From JBIKIW01 sp044361365 (lineage in GTDB: Bacteria > Patescibacteriota > JACMRA01): a stretch of DNA of 45,475 bases. The translations under genes and the position numbers were made by a program. The notes below the pieces were generated by a model. It saw only the letters and a list, made by a program, of their open reading frames with translations, was not told the DNA's origin and ran no database searches. The stretch is from contig JBIKIW010000009.1 in NCBI GenBank assembly GCA_044361365.1, positions 1 to 45,475 of the forward strand, given 5' to 3'. Positions 7,576 through 16,293 of this stretch are shown piece by piece (the first letter of the stretch is position 1; every line of letters starts with the position of its first letter).

Positions 7576-8496
7576 ATGCCCCAAGATACTTTTGATCTTC
7601 ATCAAGAAGAGTTAGATTATTTACAAAAATTAGGCTTTGCAACTAACTTTCTAAACTCCTCAGCTAATAATTTGGAAGAAATTTGGGAAAAAGCGATGGA
7701 AATTAAAACTCAAAAAGAAAATTTAAATTATCCAATAGATGGCTTAGTTATAAAATTAAATGATAACAATTTAATTCAAAAATTAGGAGTGGTGGGGAAA
7801 ACTCCAAGAGGTTGGGCAGCTGTCAAATTTGCTGCCCAAGAGGTTACTACAAAAATTTGGCAAGTAGCTTGGCAAGTAGGTAGGACTGGCAAAATAACCC
7901 CAGTTGCTGAGCTAGAGCCTGTTGAATTAAATGGAACTTTGGTAAAACGAGCTACGCTTCATAACTATAAAGAATTTTTGGAAGATAATTTAGCCAAAAA
8001 TGATACCTTAGTAATTCGTAAAGCTGGGGAAATTATCCCAGAGGTGATTAAAGTTTTGGAAAATCTTAAACCCGAAAATCCGGAGTTTTTTGCAGCCCCA
8101 AAAATCTGTCCATCTTGCTCAAGTGAACTAAAACTTTCTGGTACCGAAGTCGATTTAGTTTGTTTAAATTCTGAGAACTGCCCCAATCAAATTCTTGGGA
8201 GATTAACTTATTACACTCAAAGGAATTTAGCTTCAATAACAGGGTTATCTGATAAAATTTTAGAAAAGTTTTGTGATTTATATGGAGTTAAAGATGTTCC
8301 AGATTTATATAAACTTCCCTACGATAAAATCCGTGAATTAGAAGGTTTTGGAGAGAAATCAGTAGAAAATATTCAAAAATCAGTAGAAAAAGCCAGTCAA
8401 ATTCCTGCCCATAAATTTTTAGCTGGGTTGGCAGTTGAAGGGGTTGGAATAGAGGGGGCTAGATTAATTGTGGATTATTTGTTTTTGAGAGCGTAA
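7576..8496 (+). pseudogene. ligA: NAD-dependent DNA ligase fragment (OB fold, Zn finger, part of HhH)
   Basis: The 306-residue frame corresponds roughly to residues 240-540 of a ~670-residue LigA. Visible parts are the end of the nucleotidyltransferase domain (IDGLVIKLN, WAAVKFAA), the OB domain (QVGRTGKITPVAELEPV, ATLHN, RKAGEIIPEVI), the four-cysteine zinc finger (CPSC...CLNSENC) and the first helix-hairpin-helix repeats (LEGFGEKSVENI, LAVEGVGIEGA). Missing are domain Ia, the adenylation site KxDG, the last HhH motif and the BRCT domain. Without the catalytic lysine it cannot ligate DNA, so another ligase should exist elsewhere. The remaining frame has no internal stop, suggesting recent decay or residual use. 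Confidence 0.85.
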
Positions 8497-8622
8497 ATTG
8501 CAGGTAATCGAACTGAACTTGATTATTCTAAAAACATAAAGCTAAGCCAATTGCTCTTTAGCGGCAACATTTGCGAAAAGTGAAAATGTAAAATAAAATT
8601 TATACATAAATAAAAACAAAAA

Positions 8623-11600
8623 ATGGTTTTAGATTCGAATAATCTACCTCAAGCTGATCCAATAAATCAAATTGGAACCGCTCCCCAAAAACCTTCTTCA
8701 GCTGAAACTTCAAATTCTTTAGGCTTACATTCATCTGTTAGTTATCTTAATCCTAATGAAATTAAGGGACCTCAAATAAATTTTTTAAAAAGACGAAAAG
8801 ATAGTAAAGAATCTTTTTTATTTCAACCTAATGTTAAGAGGTTTTTGGTAGTTTTTTTGATTGTTTCCATGGTAGGGGCAGGAAGTTATTTTTTAACCAA
8901 CCTAATCAATCGCAACCTAAATAAAGCCTCGGCCTCTGAAGTTAATCAAGCCATTTTAGACAAGTCTTTTGGGCAGTCTGGAATCTTAAGCTTACCTGAA
9001 AATTTTGATCTTAATTTAATCAAGGTTAAAGAGCAAGATGATGATTCTTTACTAAATTTGTTAGAAGGAAAAAACAAACAAGATTCAAATCAAACAGTAG
9101 CTTTATATAAAACTAAAGAAAACGGACAACCTGACGAGGCTTTTTCTGATAAGGGCTTACTCACCTTTGATTTTCCTCAAGTTAAAGGCATTGATTTAGA
9201 TACTGATAAAGATTTTGTGTATGCCTTAAGCAGTGTTGATAGTTGTAAAATTGAAGTAAACGATACTAGTTGCACGGGCGTAGATTTATTAATAACCAAA
9301 AACTATTTGATAGATGGTAAATCTGACCCAGTATTTGGTGAGAATGGAGCTTTGAGAGTAAATTTATCTGAAAATTCAAAGCTAGCTAATCTTTCTCAAA
9401 AAGCTGACAACCCTCTAAAAATAAAAGTTTTAAGTAATGGTGAAATTGTAGTACTCTCAGACTATAACTACCAAAACAGTGGTGAATTTAAAGTTGGTGT
9501 AGCTCTGGCAAAATTTGATAACAAAGGAAAACCGGTTAAAACCTTTGGTAGTAATGGTGTATTTTATATAAACCCTTTAACTCTTCCAAATTTTTTAAAA
9601 ACTGATTCAATATTTAAACCATCTGATTTAAAACTCAAGGAAAGAAATAATTTATCAATAGAATTACAGGTTGATAAAAATAGCTTTGTAGAAATTTCGT
9701 TAGATCCAGATGGGACAATGCTTAAAAATTCTATCAATAATGAAAATATTTATATCTTAAAGCCTGACTTTGAATCCAAAGAATTTTCTCCAATCCAAAT
9801 TTCTAGCCAAAGAATTAAAAGTGGAAAGGTTATTTTTTATGGAATTTGTAAGCCTAAAAATACTGACACAAAAGTTTTTTGTTTATTGGTTTATAACTCT
9901 CAGGGTATTTTAGATAATTCTTTTGCAAGTGAAACTAAAAATATTTTAATTCTTAATTTTCCTCAAAGCACTGATCTAAACTTTGAGCAGATTTTGGACG
10001 ATACCATCTCCAACCAATTCCTAATAAACCTAAAAATTAGTAAGCAAGATTCAACTCAAAACTTTACTGAAGTGGTTTTAATAAAAGAAAATGGCACTCT
10101 AAATACTAATTTTGTAGAAGGTGGAAAATGGCGTAGAAATTCGAACTTAGAAAGTAAACTCATTGATTCTAAAGGAAGAATTTTAATATCTGAAAATAGA
10201 AATTTGTATCGACTGCAAAAGCCTTTATTTATAGATCCAGTGGTGAATAAAATTGAGCCAGAAAGTGGAAATATTGATGGTGGTCTAGAAGTTACTGTTA
10301 CCGGAGATAACTTTTTTAAAAACCCTGAAAACCCTAAAATTACTTCTTTAAATCAGGTTTTACTGGCTAATAACAAAGACACAAGAATTGATAATCTTCA
10401 ACAAATTAGAGATAAAGATGGAAACACTTTTTATATTGGGAGTTTTCGCTCTAGTTTAAAAATTGACTCTCAAACGATTCTATCAGAAAAAGATTTTACA
10501 GATACTTTTGTGGCTAAGGTTTCCAAAGAAAATAAAATAATTTGGCTAAATTTGATCGGTGGAGAAACAGGAGATGATACTCCCAAAAAAATCTATTTAG
10601 ATAGAGAAAATAATTTGCTAATCCTTTTAGAGAGCAATTCTAAGCTAAACTATTTTGGAGGCATTAAGATACCTGAAATTGGCAAAAACAACCTCAGTCT
10701 TGTTAAATATAAAACCTCAGGAGAGTTGGCCTGGATAAACAATTTTAGCTCTAGCGAAAAAATAAACTCGCTGTCCGAAATTTTGGAAAGCGACCAAGGC
10801 TATATTATTGCAGGAAATTACAAAGCTGACTTAAACAATAATCTTAATCCATTGAATAATCCGAATACAACTGCGTTTGTAGCTAGTTTAACAAAGTCCA
10901 ATGGAAAATTAAATTGGGTTAAAGAATTACCCAGTAAAGCCTATTCTAAAATTTCTAAAATCACTCTTTTTGGGGAAAATATACTTACTTGGGGGGAGTT
11001 TTCTGAAAATATTTTAGATCAAATTGGATTTGGTTTGCAAGATATTTTTTATATCAAAATTAACCAGCAAGATTCAGCTGTTACAACTAATATCTTAGGA
11101 GGAAAAGGCAGCGATAATATAGACGATATAGCTTTTTCTAAAACTAAAAAAATATTTTATTTATCCGGAACCTCTGAGACTGAATTTAGCTCTATAACTG
11201 CTTTTGATATAGATGCAAAGCCAATTTGGAGGACTCCAGGCAGAGGTAAAATTTATTTAGATCAGGAAGATAATTTAATTTTAGTAGGAAACTTTGAAAA
11301 AGAACTGGAAGTCTCTAATCAAAAAGTTACCATCCCTGATGGGTCTGGTGTTTTTATTGCTAAAATCAACTTCGAGGGCAACCTTATCTGGCTCAAAAAC
11401 TTCTCGGGTAGTGATGAAAATTCTTTTTTAGATTTGTACATAAATGCTCAAAATGAAATCTATTTTACAGGGAATTTTACAGGAATTTCTAAATTTGAAG
11501 ACAAAGCTTTAACAGCTATAGGCAAAGATTCATTTTTAGTTAAACTATCTCCCATAGGAAAAATAGCTTGGCTAAAACACTCAGGCTCTAAGGGAATAAA

Positions 11601-11979
11601 TAAGTTTAATTTCTTAAAAAACAACAACTCAGAGCCTAACCTAAAATTAATTTTGTCTGCGACTGAAAATACTATTTTAGATGATCAAAAAATAGAAAAT
11701 GCAGATTTTTCACAAGTAGTTTTAGTTAATTTGGAAGAAAAAGACATTCAAGTTTTTTTAGGTGATGTGTTAGTCCCATCAGTTTCAATAATCAGTCCAA
11801 ATAAAATGATTATTACAACACCAAAATCTGAACAAGGCAAAAAGGATTTAAAAATAATAGCTTACGATGGTTCCCAAATAATTATTACACAAGCCTTTGA
11901 ATACACTACAGGAATAGAGATAAAAACGGAAGGTAATAAAACAAAGCCTATTTCAGGTAAAACCCCAGTTATTATATAG
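8623..11979 (+). CDS. Large membrane-anchored protein: delta-60 repeats plus propeller nested in a TIG domain
   Basis: This is a 1118-residue protein. Residues 1-70 are polar and cytoplasmic, and a transmembrane helix follows at about 73-95. Residues ~100-530 hold repeats of the delta-60 type (ILDKSFGQSGIL, SDPVFGENGALRV, VKTFGSNGVFYI, GILDNSF). At ~535-566 comes the first half of a TIG/IPT fold (KIEPESGNIDGGLEVTVTG). Residues ~570-1038 carry SBBP-like beta-propeller repeats (FVAKVSKENKIIWL, FVASLTKSNGKLNWV, FIAKINFEGNLIWL, FLVKLSPIGKIAWL). At ~1043-1100 the second half of the TIG fold follows (VFLGDVLVPSV, ITTPKSEQGKKDL, FEYTT). It is probably an outward-facing adhesive or structural protein. 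The TAG stop lies inside the MITE that follows; without the insertion the frame would end one residue later. Confidence 0.75.
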   Translation: MVLDSNNLPQADPINQIGTAPQKPSSAETSNSLGLHSSVSYLNPNEIKGPQINFLKRRKDSKESFLFQPNVKRFLVVFLIVSMVGAGSYFLTNLINRNLNKASASEVNQAILDKSFGQSGILSLPENFDLNLIKVKEQDDDSLLNLLEGKNKQDSNQTVALYKTKENGQPDEAFSDKGLLTFDFPQVKGIDLDTDKDFVYALSSVDSCKIEVNDTSCTGVDLLITKNYLIDGKSDPVFGENGALRVNLSENSKLANLSQKADNPLKIKVLSNGEIVVLSDYNYQNSGEFKVGVALAKFDNKGKPVKTFGSNGVFYINPLTLPNFLKTDSIFKPSDLKLKERNNLSIELQVDKNSFVEISLDPDGTMLKNSINNENIYILKPDFESKEFSPIQISSQRIKSGKVIFYGICKPKNTDTKVFCLLVYNSQGILDNSFASETKNILILNFPQSTDLNFEQILDDTISNQFLINLKISKQDSTQNFTEVVLIKENGTLNTNFVEGGKWRRNSNLESKLIDSKGRILISENRNLYRLQKPLFIDPVVNKIEPESGNIDGGLEVTVTGDNFFKNPENPKITSLNQVLLANNKDTRIDNLQQIRDKDGNTFYIGSFRSSLKIDSQTILSEKDFTDTFVAKVSKENKIIWLNLIGGETGDDTPKKIYLDRENNLLILLESNSKLNYFGGIKIPEIGKNNLSLVKYKTSGELAWINNFSSSEKINSLSEILESDQGYIIAGNYKADLNNNLNPLNNPNTTAFVASLTKSNGKLNWVKELPSKAYSKISKITLFGENILTWGEFSENILDQIGFGLQDIFYIKINQQDSAVTTNILGGKGSDNIDDIAFSKTKKIFYLSGTSETEFSSITAFDIDAKPIWRTPGRGKIYLDQEDNLILVGNFEKELEVSNQKVTIPDGSGVFIAKINFEGNLIWLKNFSGSDENSFLDLYINAQNEIYFTGNFTGISKFEDKALTAIGKDSFLVKLSPIGKIAWLKHSGSKGINKFNFLKNNNSEPNLKLILSATENTILDDQKIENADFSQVVLVNLEEKDIQVFLGDVLVPSVSIISPNKMIITTPKSEQGKKDLKIIAYDGSQIIITQAFEYTTGIEIKTEGNKTKPISGKTPVII

Positions 11980-12227
11980 AACCCATTTGAAAACTAATCT
12001 CAGCAAAAAGCCATTAAATAGTTTTTCCCTGACAAGATACCATAGTAGCAAGTTTGGACTTGTTCCAAACGACATTTGGGGCATGAAGGGGAATGTCCGA
12101 GGGACAAGGTTTATGGAACTTTAAAGTGACGATAAAAACCACAGTCCCGTTGGGACAGCTCCCTTATCAGGGAGCAACTGGCACTCCTTGTTTAATTTTA
12201 GGCAAAAGAAATCAAACGGGTTCTATA
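11975..12227 (+). mobile_element. MITE, copy 1 (253 bp, TA target duplication)
   Basis: The element is bounded by inverted repeats TATAGAACCCATTTGA (left) and TCAAACGGGTTCTATA (right, its complement with one mismatch), flanked by TA. It encodes no protein. The interior is rich in small palindromes (GTCCCGTTGGGAC, GCTCCCTTATCAGGGAGC). A shorter copy in opposite orientation lies at 19463-19658. TA duplication and the end structure point to mobilisation by an IS630/Tc1-mariner-type transposase, which is not in the window. Confidence 0.85.
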
Positions 12228-12375
12228 AACTAAATTAAAAAAAATTCAAGAGTAGAATACAATTTTTAAGTACTTATATTTAGGACACTCGCTAAGATTA
12301 GCTGGCGATATAATTTGCCAATAACTCTTGACTAGATAGACTCATAAAAGTTGGCTAAAATTAATAATAAATATT

Positions 12376-13641
12376 ATGATTTCACTTTCCCATCTTTTAG
12401 AAAACCCACAGTTGTATCGTCAAAATTTGAGTGATCGTTTTAAAGACCCAAATTTGGTGGATCAAATTCAAAAAATTTATGAAATTTGGAAAGAATCTCA
12501 AAAAAAACTAGACCTAGTGCGACAGCAAAAAAACGAATTTAATAAACTAGTAATTAGTCTAAAAGGTGAAGAAAAAATGGCTAAGATTAGTGAGATGAAA
12601 GCAGTTTCAGAAAGTATCAAAATTTTGGAAGGTGAAACTAAAGAACTTAAAGAAAGTTTAGACAATTTAATCCTAAAAATTCCTACACCTTTATCAGACA
12701 ATACACCTGTTGGTAAATCTGATTTAGACAATCCAGTATTGCAAAATTTTGGGCAAAAACCTGGCTTTAATTTTACTCCAAAACCATATTGGGAGCTAGA
12801 AGTTTATAAAAAATTTGTCTCTCAAGAAGACGGCGTAAAAGCTGTAGGAAGTCGTGGTTATTATTTGCATGGAGATGTAGCTTTGTTTCAAAAAGTTTTG
12901 TTTGATTATGCCTTAGAAGTAGTTTTGAAGCATGGATTTGAACTTTTTTATGTGCCTCTGATGCTTAATGAAAAGGTGCTTACAGGCACAGGACACATTC
13001 CAGATTTTGATGGGCAAATGTACGAAACTAAAATTGATGAGGATAGATCATATTACTTAATTGGATCTTCAGAGCCAAGTATTATGGGGTACTTTATGGA
13101 TAAAAATTTGGGAGAAATAATAAAACCTGTTTTGGCGACCTGTTGGAGTACTTGTTTTAGAAAAGAAGCTGGAAGTTATGGAAAAGATCAGCAAGGAATT
13201 TTGCGAGTTCACCAATTTGAAAAAGTAGAAATGGTAGCTATTGCTCAACCTGATCAAATAGAAACTTTGTTCTCTAAATTCAGAACTATCGTAGAAGAAA
13301 TTTACTCAGGACTTGGAATTTGCTATCAATCTGTAGAGGTTTGTAGTGGGGATTTGCCGCCCAAACACACTCGCCAAATTGACTACGAAGCGTGGTTTCC
13401 AGCAGTAGATAAATTCCGTGAAATTTGTAGCAATGGAAATGCAGCCGACTATCAAAACCGTGGTTTACGAGTGAGTTACAAAGATCATCTTGGAAACTCT
13501 CAAACACCTTTTGGACTAAACTGTACCGCTATTACTTTCCGTACTGGATTAGCTATTATGGAGCAATTTCAAACTGAAGATGGTAGGGTAAAGTTGCCTG
13601 AAGTTTTAAAGACTAAAATGGGCAAAGAGTTTTTGGGTTAG
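12376..13641 (+). CDS. serS: Seryl-tRNA synthetase
   Basis: This class II synthetase charges tRNA-Ser. At 421 residues it is full length. The N-terminal antiparallel coiled-coil arm that grips the tRNA long variable arm spans about 30-110. The catalytic core contains motif 2 (CFRKEAGSYGKDQQGILRVHQFEK as positions ~257-280, with Arg of the FRKEAG segment) and motif 3 (TAITFRTGLAIMEQFQ, C-terminal, with the ATP-binding arginine). Motif 3 carries FRTG where most bacteria have VGRT-type residues. No operon partner; the gene stands alone after the MITE. Confidence 0.95.
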   Translation: MISLSHLLENPQLYRQNLSDRFKDPNLVDQIQKIYEIWKESQKKLDLVRQQKNEFNKLVISLKGEEKMAKISEMKAVSESIKILEGETKELKESLDNLILKIPTPLSDNTPVGKSDLDNPVLQNFGQKPGFNFTPKPYWELEVYKKFVSQEDGVKAVGSRGYYLHGDVALFQKVLFDYALEVVLKHGFELFYVPLMLNEKVLTGTGHIPDFDGQMYETKIDEDRSYYLIGSSEPSIMGYFMDKNLGEIIKPVLATCWSTCFRKEAGSYGKDQQGILRVHQFEKVEMVAIAQPDQIETLFSKFRTIVEEIYSGLGICYQSVEVCSGDLPPKHTRQIDYEAWFPAVDKFREICSNGNAADYQNRGLRVSYKDHLGNSQTPFGLNCTAITFRTGLAIMEQFQTEDGRVKLPEVLKTKMGKEFLG

Positions 13642-13653
13642 GTTTGGTAGTAT

Positions 13654-13947
13654 TTATCCACTCTTTGTATTGTTTTTAGGGTTACTCTTGATTTTTATTT
13701 CTTCCATAAGCTCACAACGCCTACTGTTTAATAATCGAATCTTTTTAACTAATAATACTGTTTGATTAGTGATTAGTCTTTTTTTGTTTTTATCAGTGTT
13801 GTTTTTACTTGGTTCTTCTTCAATAGCTTCTCTTAACTCTTTGATGTATGATTCTTTTTCAATTAGAAGATTTTTTAACTCCAGTATAGGGTTCACTTCT
13901 ACCAATTTTGTTCGTCTATTATGTAAAATATGTCTTTCAATGGTCAT
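13654..13947 (-). CDS. Small charged coiled-coil protein, unknown function
   Basis: The 97-residue protein is very rich in Lys, Glu and Asn, with heptad-like leucines (LKNLLIEKESYIKELREAIE). It has no membrane segment and no recognisable motif. It starts right after the stop of the preceding 284-residue membrane protein on the same strand, so the two probably form an operon. Confidence 0.5.
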   Translation of the reverse strand: MTIERHILHNRRTKLVEVNPILELKNLLIEKESYIKELREAIEEEPSKNNTDKNKKRLITNQTVLLVKKIRLLNSRRCELMEEIKIKSNPKNNTKSG

Positions 13948-13948
13948 T

Positions 13949-14803
13949 TTAATTTTCAGGTGAATTTATCTGAGGTAATTTCAGATTATTTTTATCTAAA
14001 TAATTTACAAAAGGCCTAACTTCCAGACTAACAGCTGTTCTAAATTTTGGTTTGGGGTATTTTAAAGAAAAAAACCTTTCCTCGCCTGCCTTGAGATATT
14101 CCAGCTGATACTGTCCGACTCCAACCACTCTATCCCTACGATCGCGAATTAAATAAAGCACATTTAGCTTTTTAATATCTACTAAATCGTTATTTTTTAC
14201 ATATGCTGAAATTGTTAAATCAGTGGAATTGGGGTCAGAAAGAACTGTAGGATTTCGAACGTCTAAGCTAACTTTGCTGGCAAGATTGATACTGTAAGGA
14301 TTGAATAAAACAGGCCTTGATTCATCTTCTATTGTAGATACAATTAATCTATCCGCCTTATCGTTCCCAGTAGAGGCTACTATATATTTAAACTCCTCAG
14401 GCAAAAGGTAGCTACTTTCAATTTTGTTTTCAATAACCGAACCCTGTTTGTCTAAAACTTGCAGCCTGTAGGTAAATGGGAAGTATCCAATCAAAGGGTT
14501 CTGACGATTATTAATAGTCGTGTACAGCACAGTTTCATTATTAGCTAATGGAACATTTTGCGATCTATCGATACCAAATTCATTTTCTTGAATTAGTTTT
14601 TGTAAAACTATGGATTTGTTTTGTAATTTATTTGGATTTAGATCCACGTTTGCCCAAACAGTAGAACCAATCTGACCCAAAAAATAAATTGGAGCCAAAA
14701 GAACTAAACAGATTCCCAAAAAAATAAGAATTTTTCTTCTTACTCCACCTTGAAAGTAAAGTAGAAAAGATTGCAACCAATTGTTTATTCCTGAGCTTCC
14801 CAT
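13949..14803 (-). CDS. Membrane-anchored extracytoplasmic protein, unknown function
   Basis: The 284-residue protein has a short basic N-terminus, one transmembrane helix at about 25-47 (ILIFLGICLVLLAPIYFLG), then a soluble extracytoplasmic region. The C-terminal half (about 175-270) has a pattern of beta strands like FxLYD/CARDB-type domains: VSLDVRNPTV, TISAYVKNNDLVDI, LNVLYLIRDRRDRVVGVG, KAGEERFFSL. Such domains are common in surface lipoproteins; the assignment is by resemblance only. Confidence 0.65.
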   Translation of the reverse strand: MGSSGINNWLQSFLLYFQGGVRRKILIFLGICLVLLAPIYFLGQIGSTVWANVDLNPNKLQNKSIVLQKLIQENEFGIDRSQNVPLANNETVLYTTINNRQNPLIGYFPFTYRLQVLDKQGSVIENKIESSYLLPEEFKYIVASTGNDKADRLIVSTIEDESRPVLFNPYSINLASKVSLDVRNPTVLSDPNSTDLTISAYVKNNDLVDIKKLNVLYLIRDRRDRVVGVGQYQLEYLKAGEERFFSLKYPKPKFRTAVSLEVRPFVNYLDKNNLKLPQINSPEN

Positions 14804-14910
14804 TAATCAATTCTAATCTGATTTTGTGGTTTTGCCAAGAGTGCTAATTTCAAAAAACTTAAACACGAGTGTTCAAAAATTGCCCTATTATACCCAAACT
14901 CAGACCAAAA

Positions 14911-14995
14911 TACACATTCAAATCCTACAAAACTCATTTCATTCAAACAGTTGTAGTCTTTTCATTGTGCATTTTGACTTAGGTTTGGGTGTAAT
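14911..14995 (+). repeat. Palindromic interspersed element, copy 1
   Basis: The ~85-bp unit has imperfect inverted ends (TACACATTCAAATCCTA and TAGGTTTGGGTGTAAT). Its core, CATTCAAACAGTTGTAGTC, is shared with copies at 37961-38046 and 42268-42352. It sits in the gap between pheS and the 284-residue membrane protein gene. Confidence 0.75.
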
Positions 14996-15008
14996 TGTTA
15001 ATTTTTAT

Positions 15009-16031
15009 TTAGTTCACTCTACCACCTTTCAAAAAATCTATTCGACCTTCAAAAAATTGCCCCAGTCCGGAAACTCCAAGTTTAATCTGAGCCATTCTAT
15101 CTATTCCAAAGCCAAAAGCCAAGCCTCCCCACTCATTTGGATCAAGACCCATATTTCGGATAACAGTTGGGTGTAAAAGTCCAGAACCACCAGCTTCAAT
15201 CCACTCTTGTCCTTCGAGCCTATTTCCTTTTTGATTTTTAAAAGGGTTACTCATATCAACTTCCATGCTAGGAATTGTGTAAGGAAAATAACTTGGTCGG
15301 AGTCTGATTTGTAAACTAGAATCATTAAAAAATTGACTAAAAAAATTCTGGGCTAGGGTTTTTAATTGAGCTAAAGAAACATTACGATCAATCAACAAGC
15401 ACTCAATTTGGTGAAACATAATATCGTGAGTGGCATCAATGTTTTCATTGCGAAAAACTTTGCCTGGCATAATTACCCTAAAAGGCGGTTTATGTGATTT
15501 GGCATATGGAATATCAATACTAGTTGTATGAGTTCTCAAAACATAATTTTCCCCAATCGCATCTTTCTCTTGTAAAAAGAAAGTATCTTGCATTGCTCTA
15601 GCAGGGTGATAATCAGGCATATTTAAACCTGTAAAATTATCTTTTTGCTCGGCAATCAATGGACCATCAGCAACATCAAATCCCATTTTTTGGAAAATCT
15701 CTACAATCTCTTTGGTAACCTGAGTAATTGGATGTAATTTAGTGTTATTAACAGCTTCTTTTGAGGAGTAAAAAGAAGGATCAAAGTCCATAAAATTATC
15801 TTTTTCTTGCTCTAGTTGGATTTCTTGAATTCGTTTATCAGCGGCTTCTTGAAGTTGAATTCTAAGCTGGTTTAATTCTTGTCCTAAAAGTTTTTTGGTA
15901 TCTTTATCAGCGATTTTTAGCTTTTCTTTAATCTCCAAGAAAGCCCCAGAATTGTTCAAATTTTGTCGCACTTCCAGACAGGCGTTTATGGTTTGTAGAT
16001 TTTCAAATTCTTTGGCAAAAAGATTGGTCAT
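15009..16031 (-). CDS. pheS: Phenylalanyl-tRNA synthetase alpha subunit
   Basis: This is the catalytic alpha chain of the alpha2-beta2 enzyme. The 340-residue protein has an N-terminal coiled-coil arm (to ~95) and the class II core. The core shows HPITQVTKEIVEIFQKMGF, the substrate region (LRTHTTSIDIPY), motif 2 (GKVFRNENIDATHDIMFHQIE, Arg and His in place) and motif 3 (GGLAFGFGIDRMAQIKLG). The beta subunit gene pheT, normally adjacent, is not in the window. Upstream bases 16032-16293 separate it from the divergent exonuclease gene and hold no further gene. Confidence 0.95.
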   Translation of the reverse strand: MTNLFAKEFENLQTINACLEVRQNLNNSGAFLEIKEKLKIADKDTKKLLGQELNQLRIQLQEAADKRIQEIQLEQEKDNFMDFDPSFYSSKEAVNNTKLHPITQVTKEIVEIFQKMGFDVADGPLIAEQKDNFTGLNMPDYHPARAMQDTFFLQEKDAIGENYVLRTHTTSIDIPYAKSHKPPFRVIMPGKVFRNENIDATHDIMFHQIECLLIDRNVSLAQLKTLAQNFFSQFFNDSSLQIRLRPSYFPYTIPSMEVDMSNPFKNQKGNRLEGQEWIEAGGSGLLHPTVIRNMGLDPNEWGGLAFGFGIDRMAQIKLGVSGLGQFFEGRIDFLKGGRVN

Positions 16032-16293
16032 ATTTTCAAATCAAATAGTAAATTTCAGATTAGTCAAAGTTAAGCCAAGTCTAATATTCCCAGAACTATA
16101 CAAAAATTAATTTAATTGTGTGCTAACTTAAATAAAATTACCTTCCTTAGAAATCAATAATCCCAGAATTATTTGTGCTTTAATCTACCTAAAAATACCT
16201 ATTTTATGCAACATTAATTAAACAAAAAGATTCTTTAGAATTAAGGTACAAATATTATTCGACAAATTCTAAAACTCTCTTCAAAACTAATCA

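Noticed and set aside
12241..12375. Similarity between flanks of the two MITE copies (GGCGATA-AATTTG)
   Set aside because: The shared bases are few and at different distances from the element, so chance in AT-rich DNA is enough.
14826..15176. Plus-strand frame of 116 codons
   Set aside because: It runs through the palindromic repeat and the antisense of the pheS C-terminus and has no protein-like features.
16032..16293. T-box riboswitch upstream of pheS
   Set aside because: No conserved T-box sequence or specifier stem is visible on the minus strand between pheS and the exonuclease gene.
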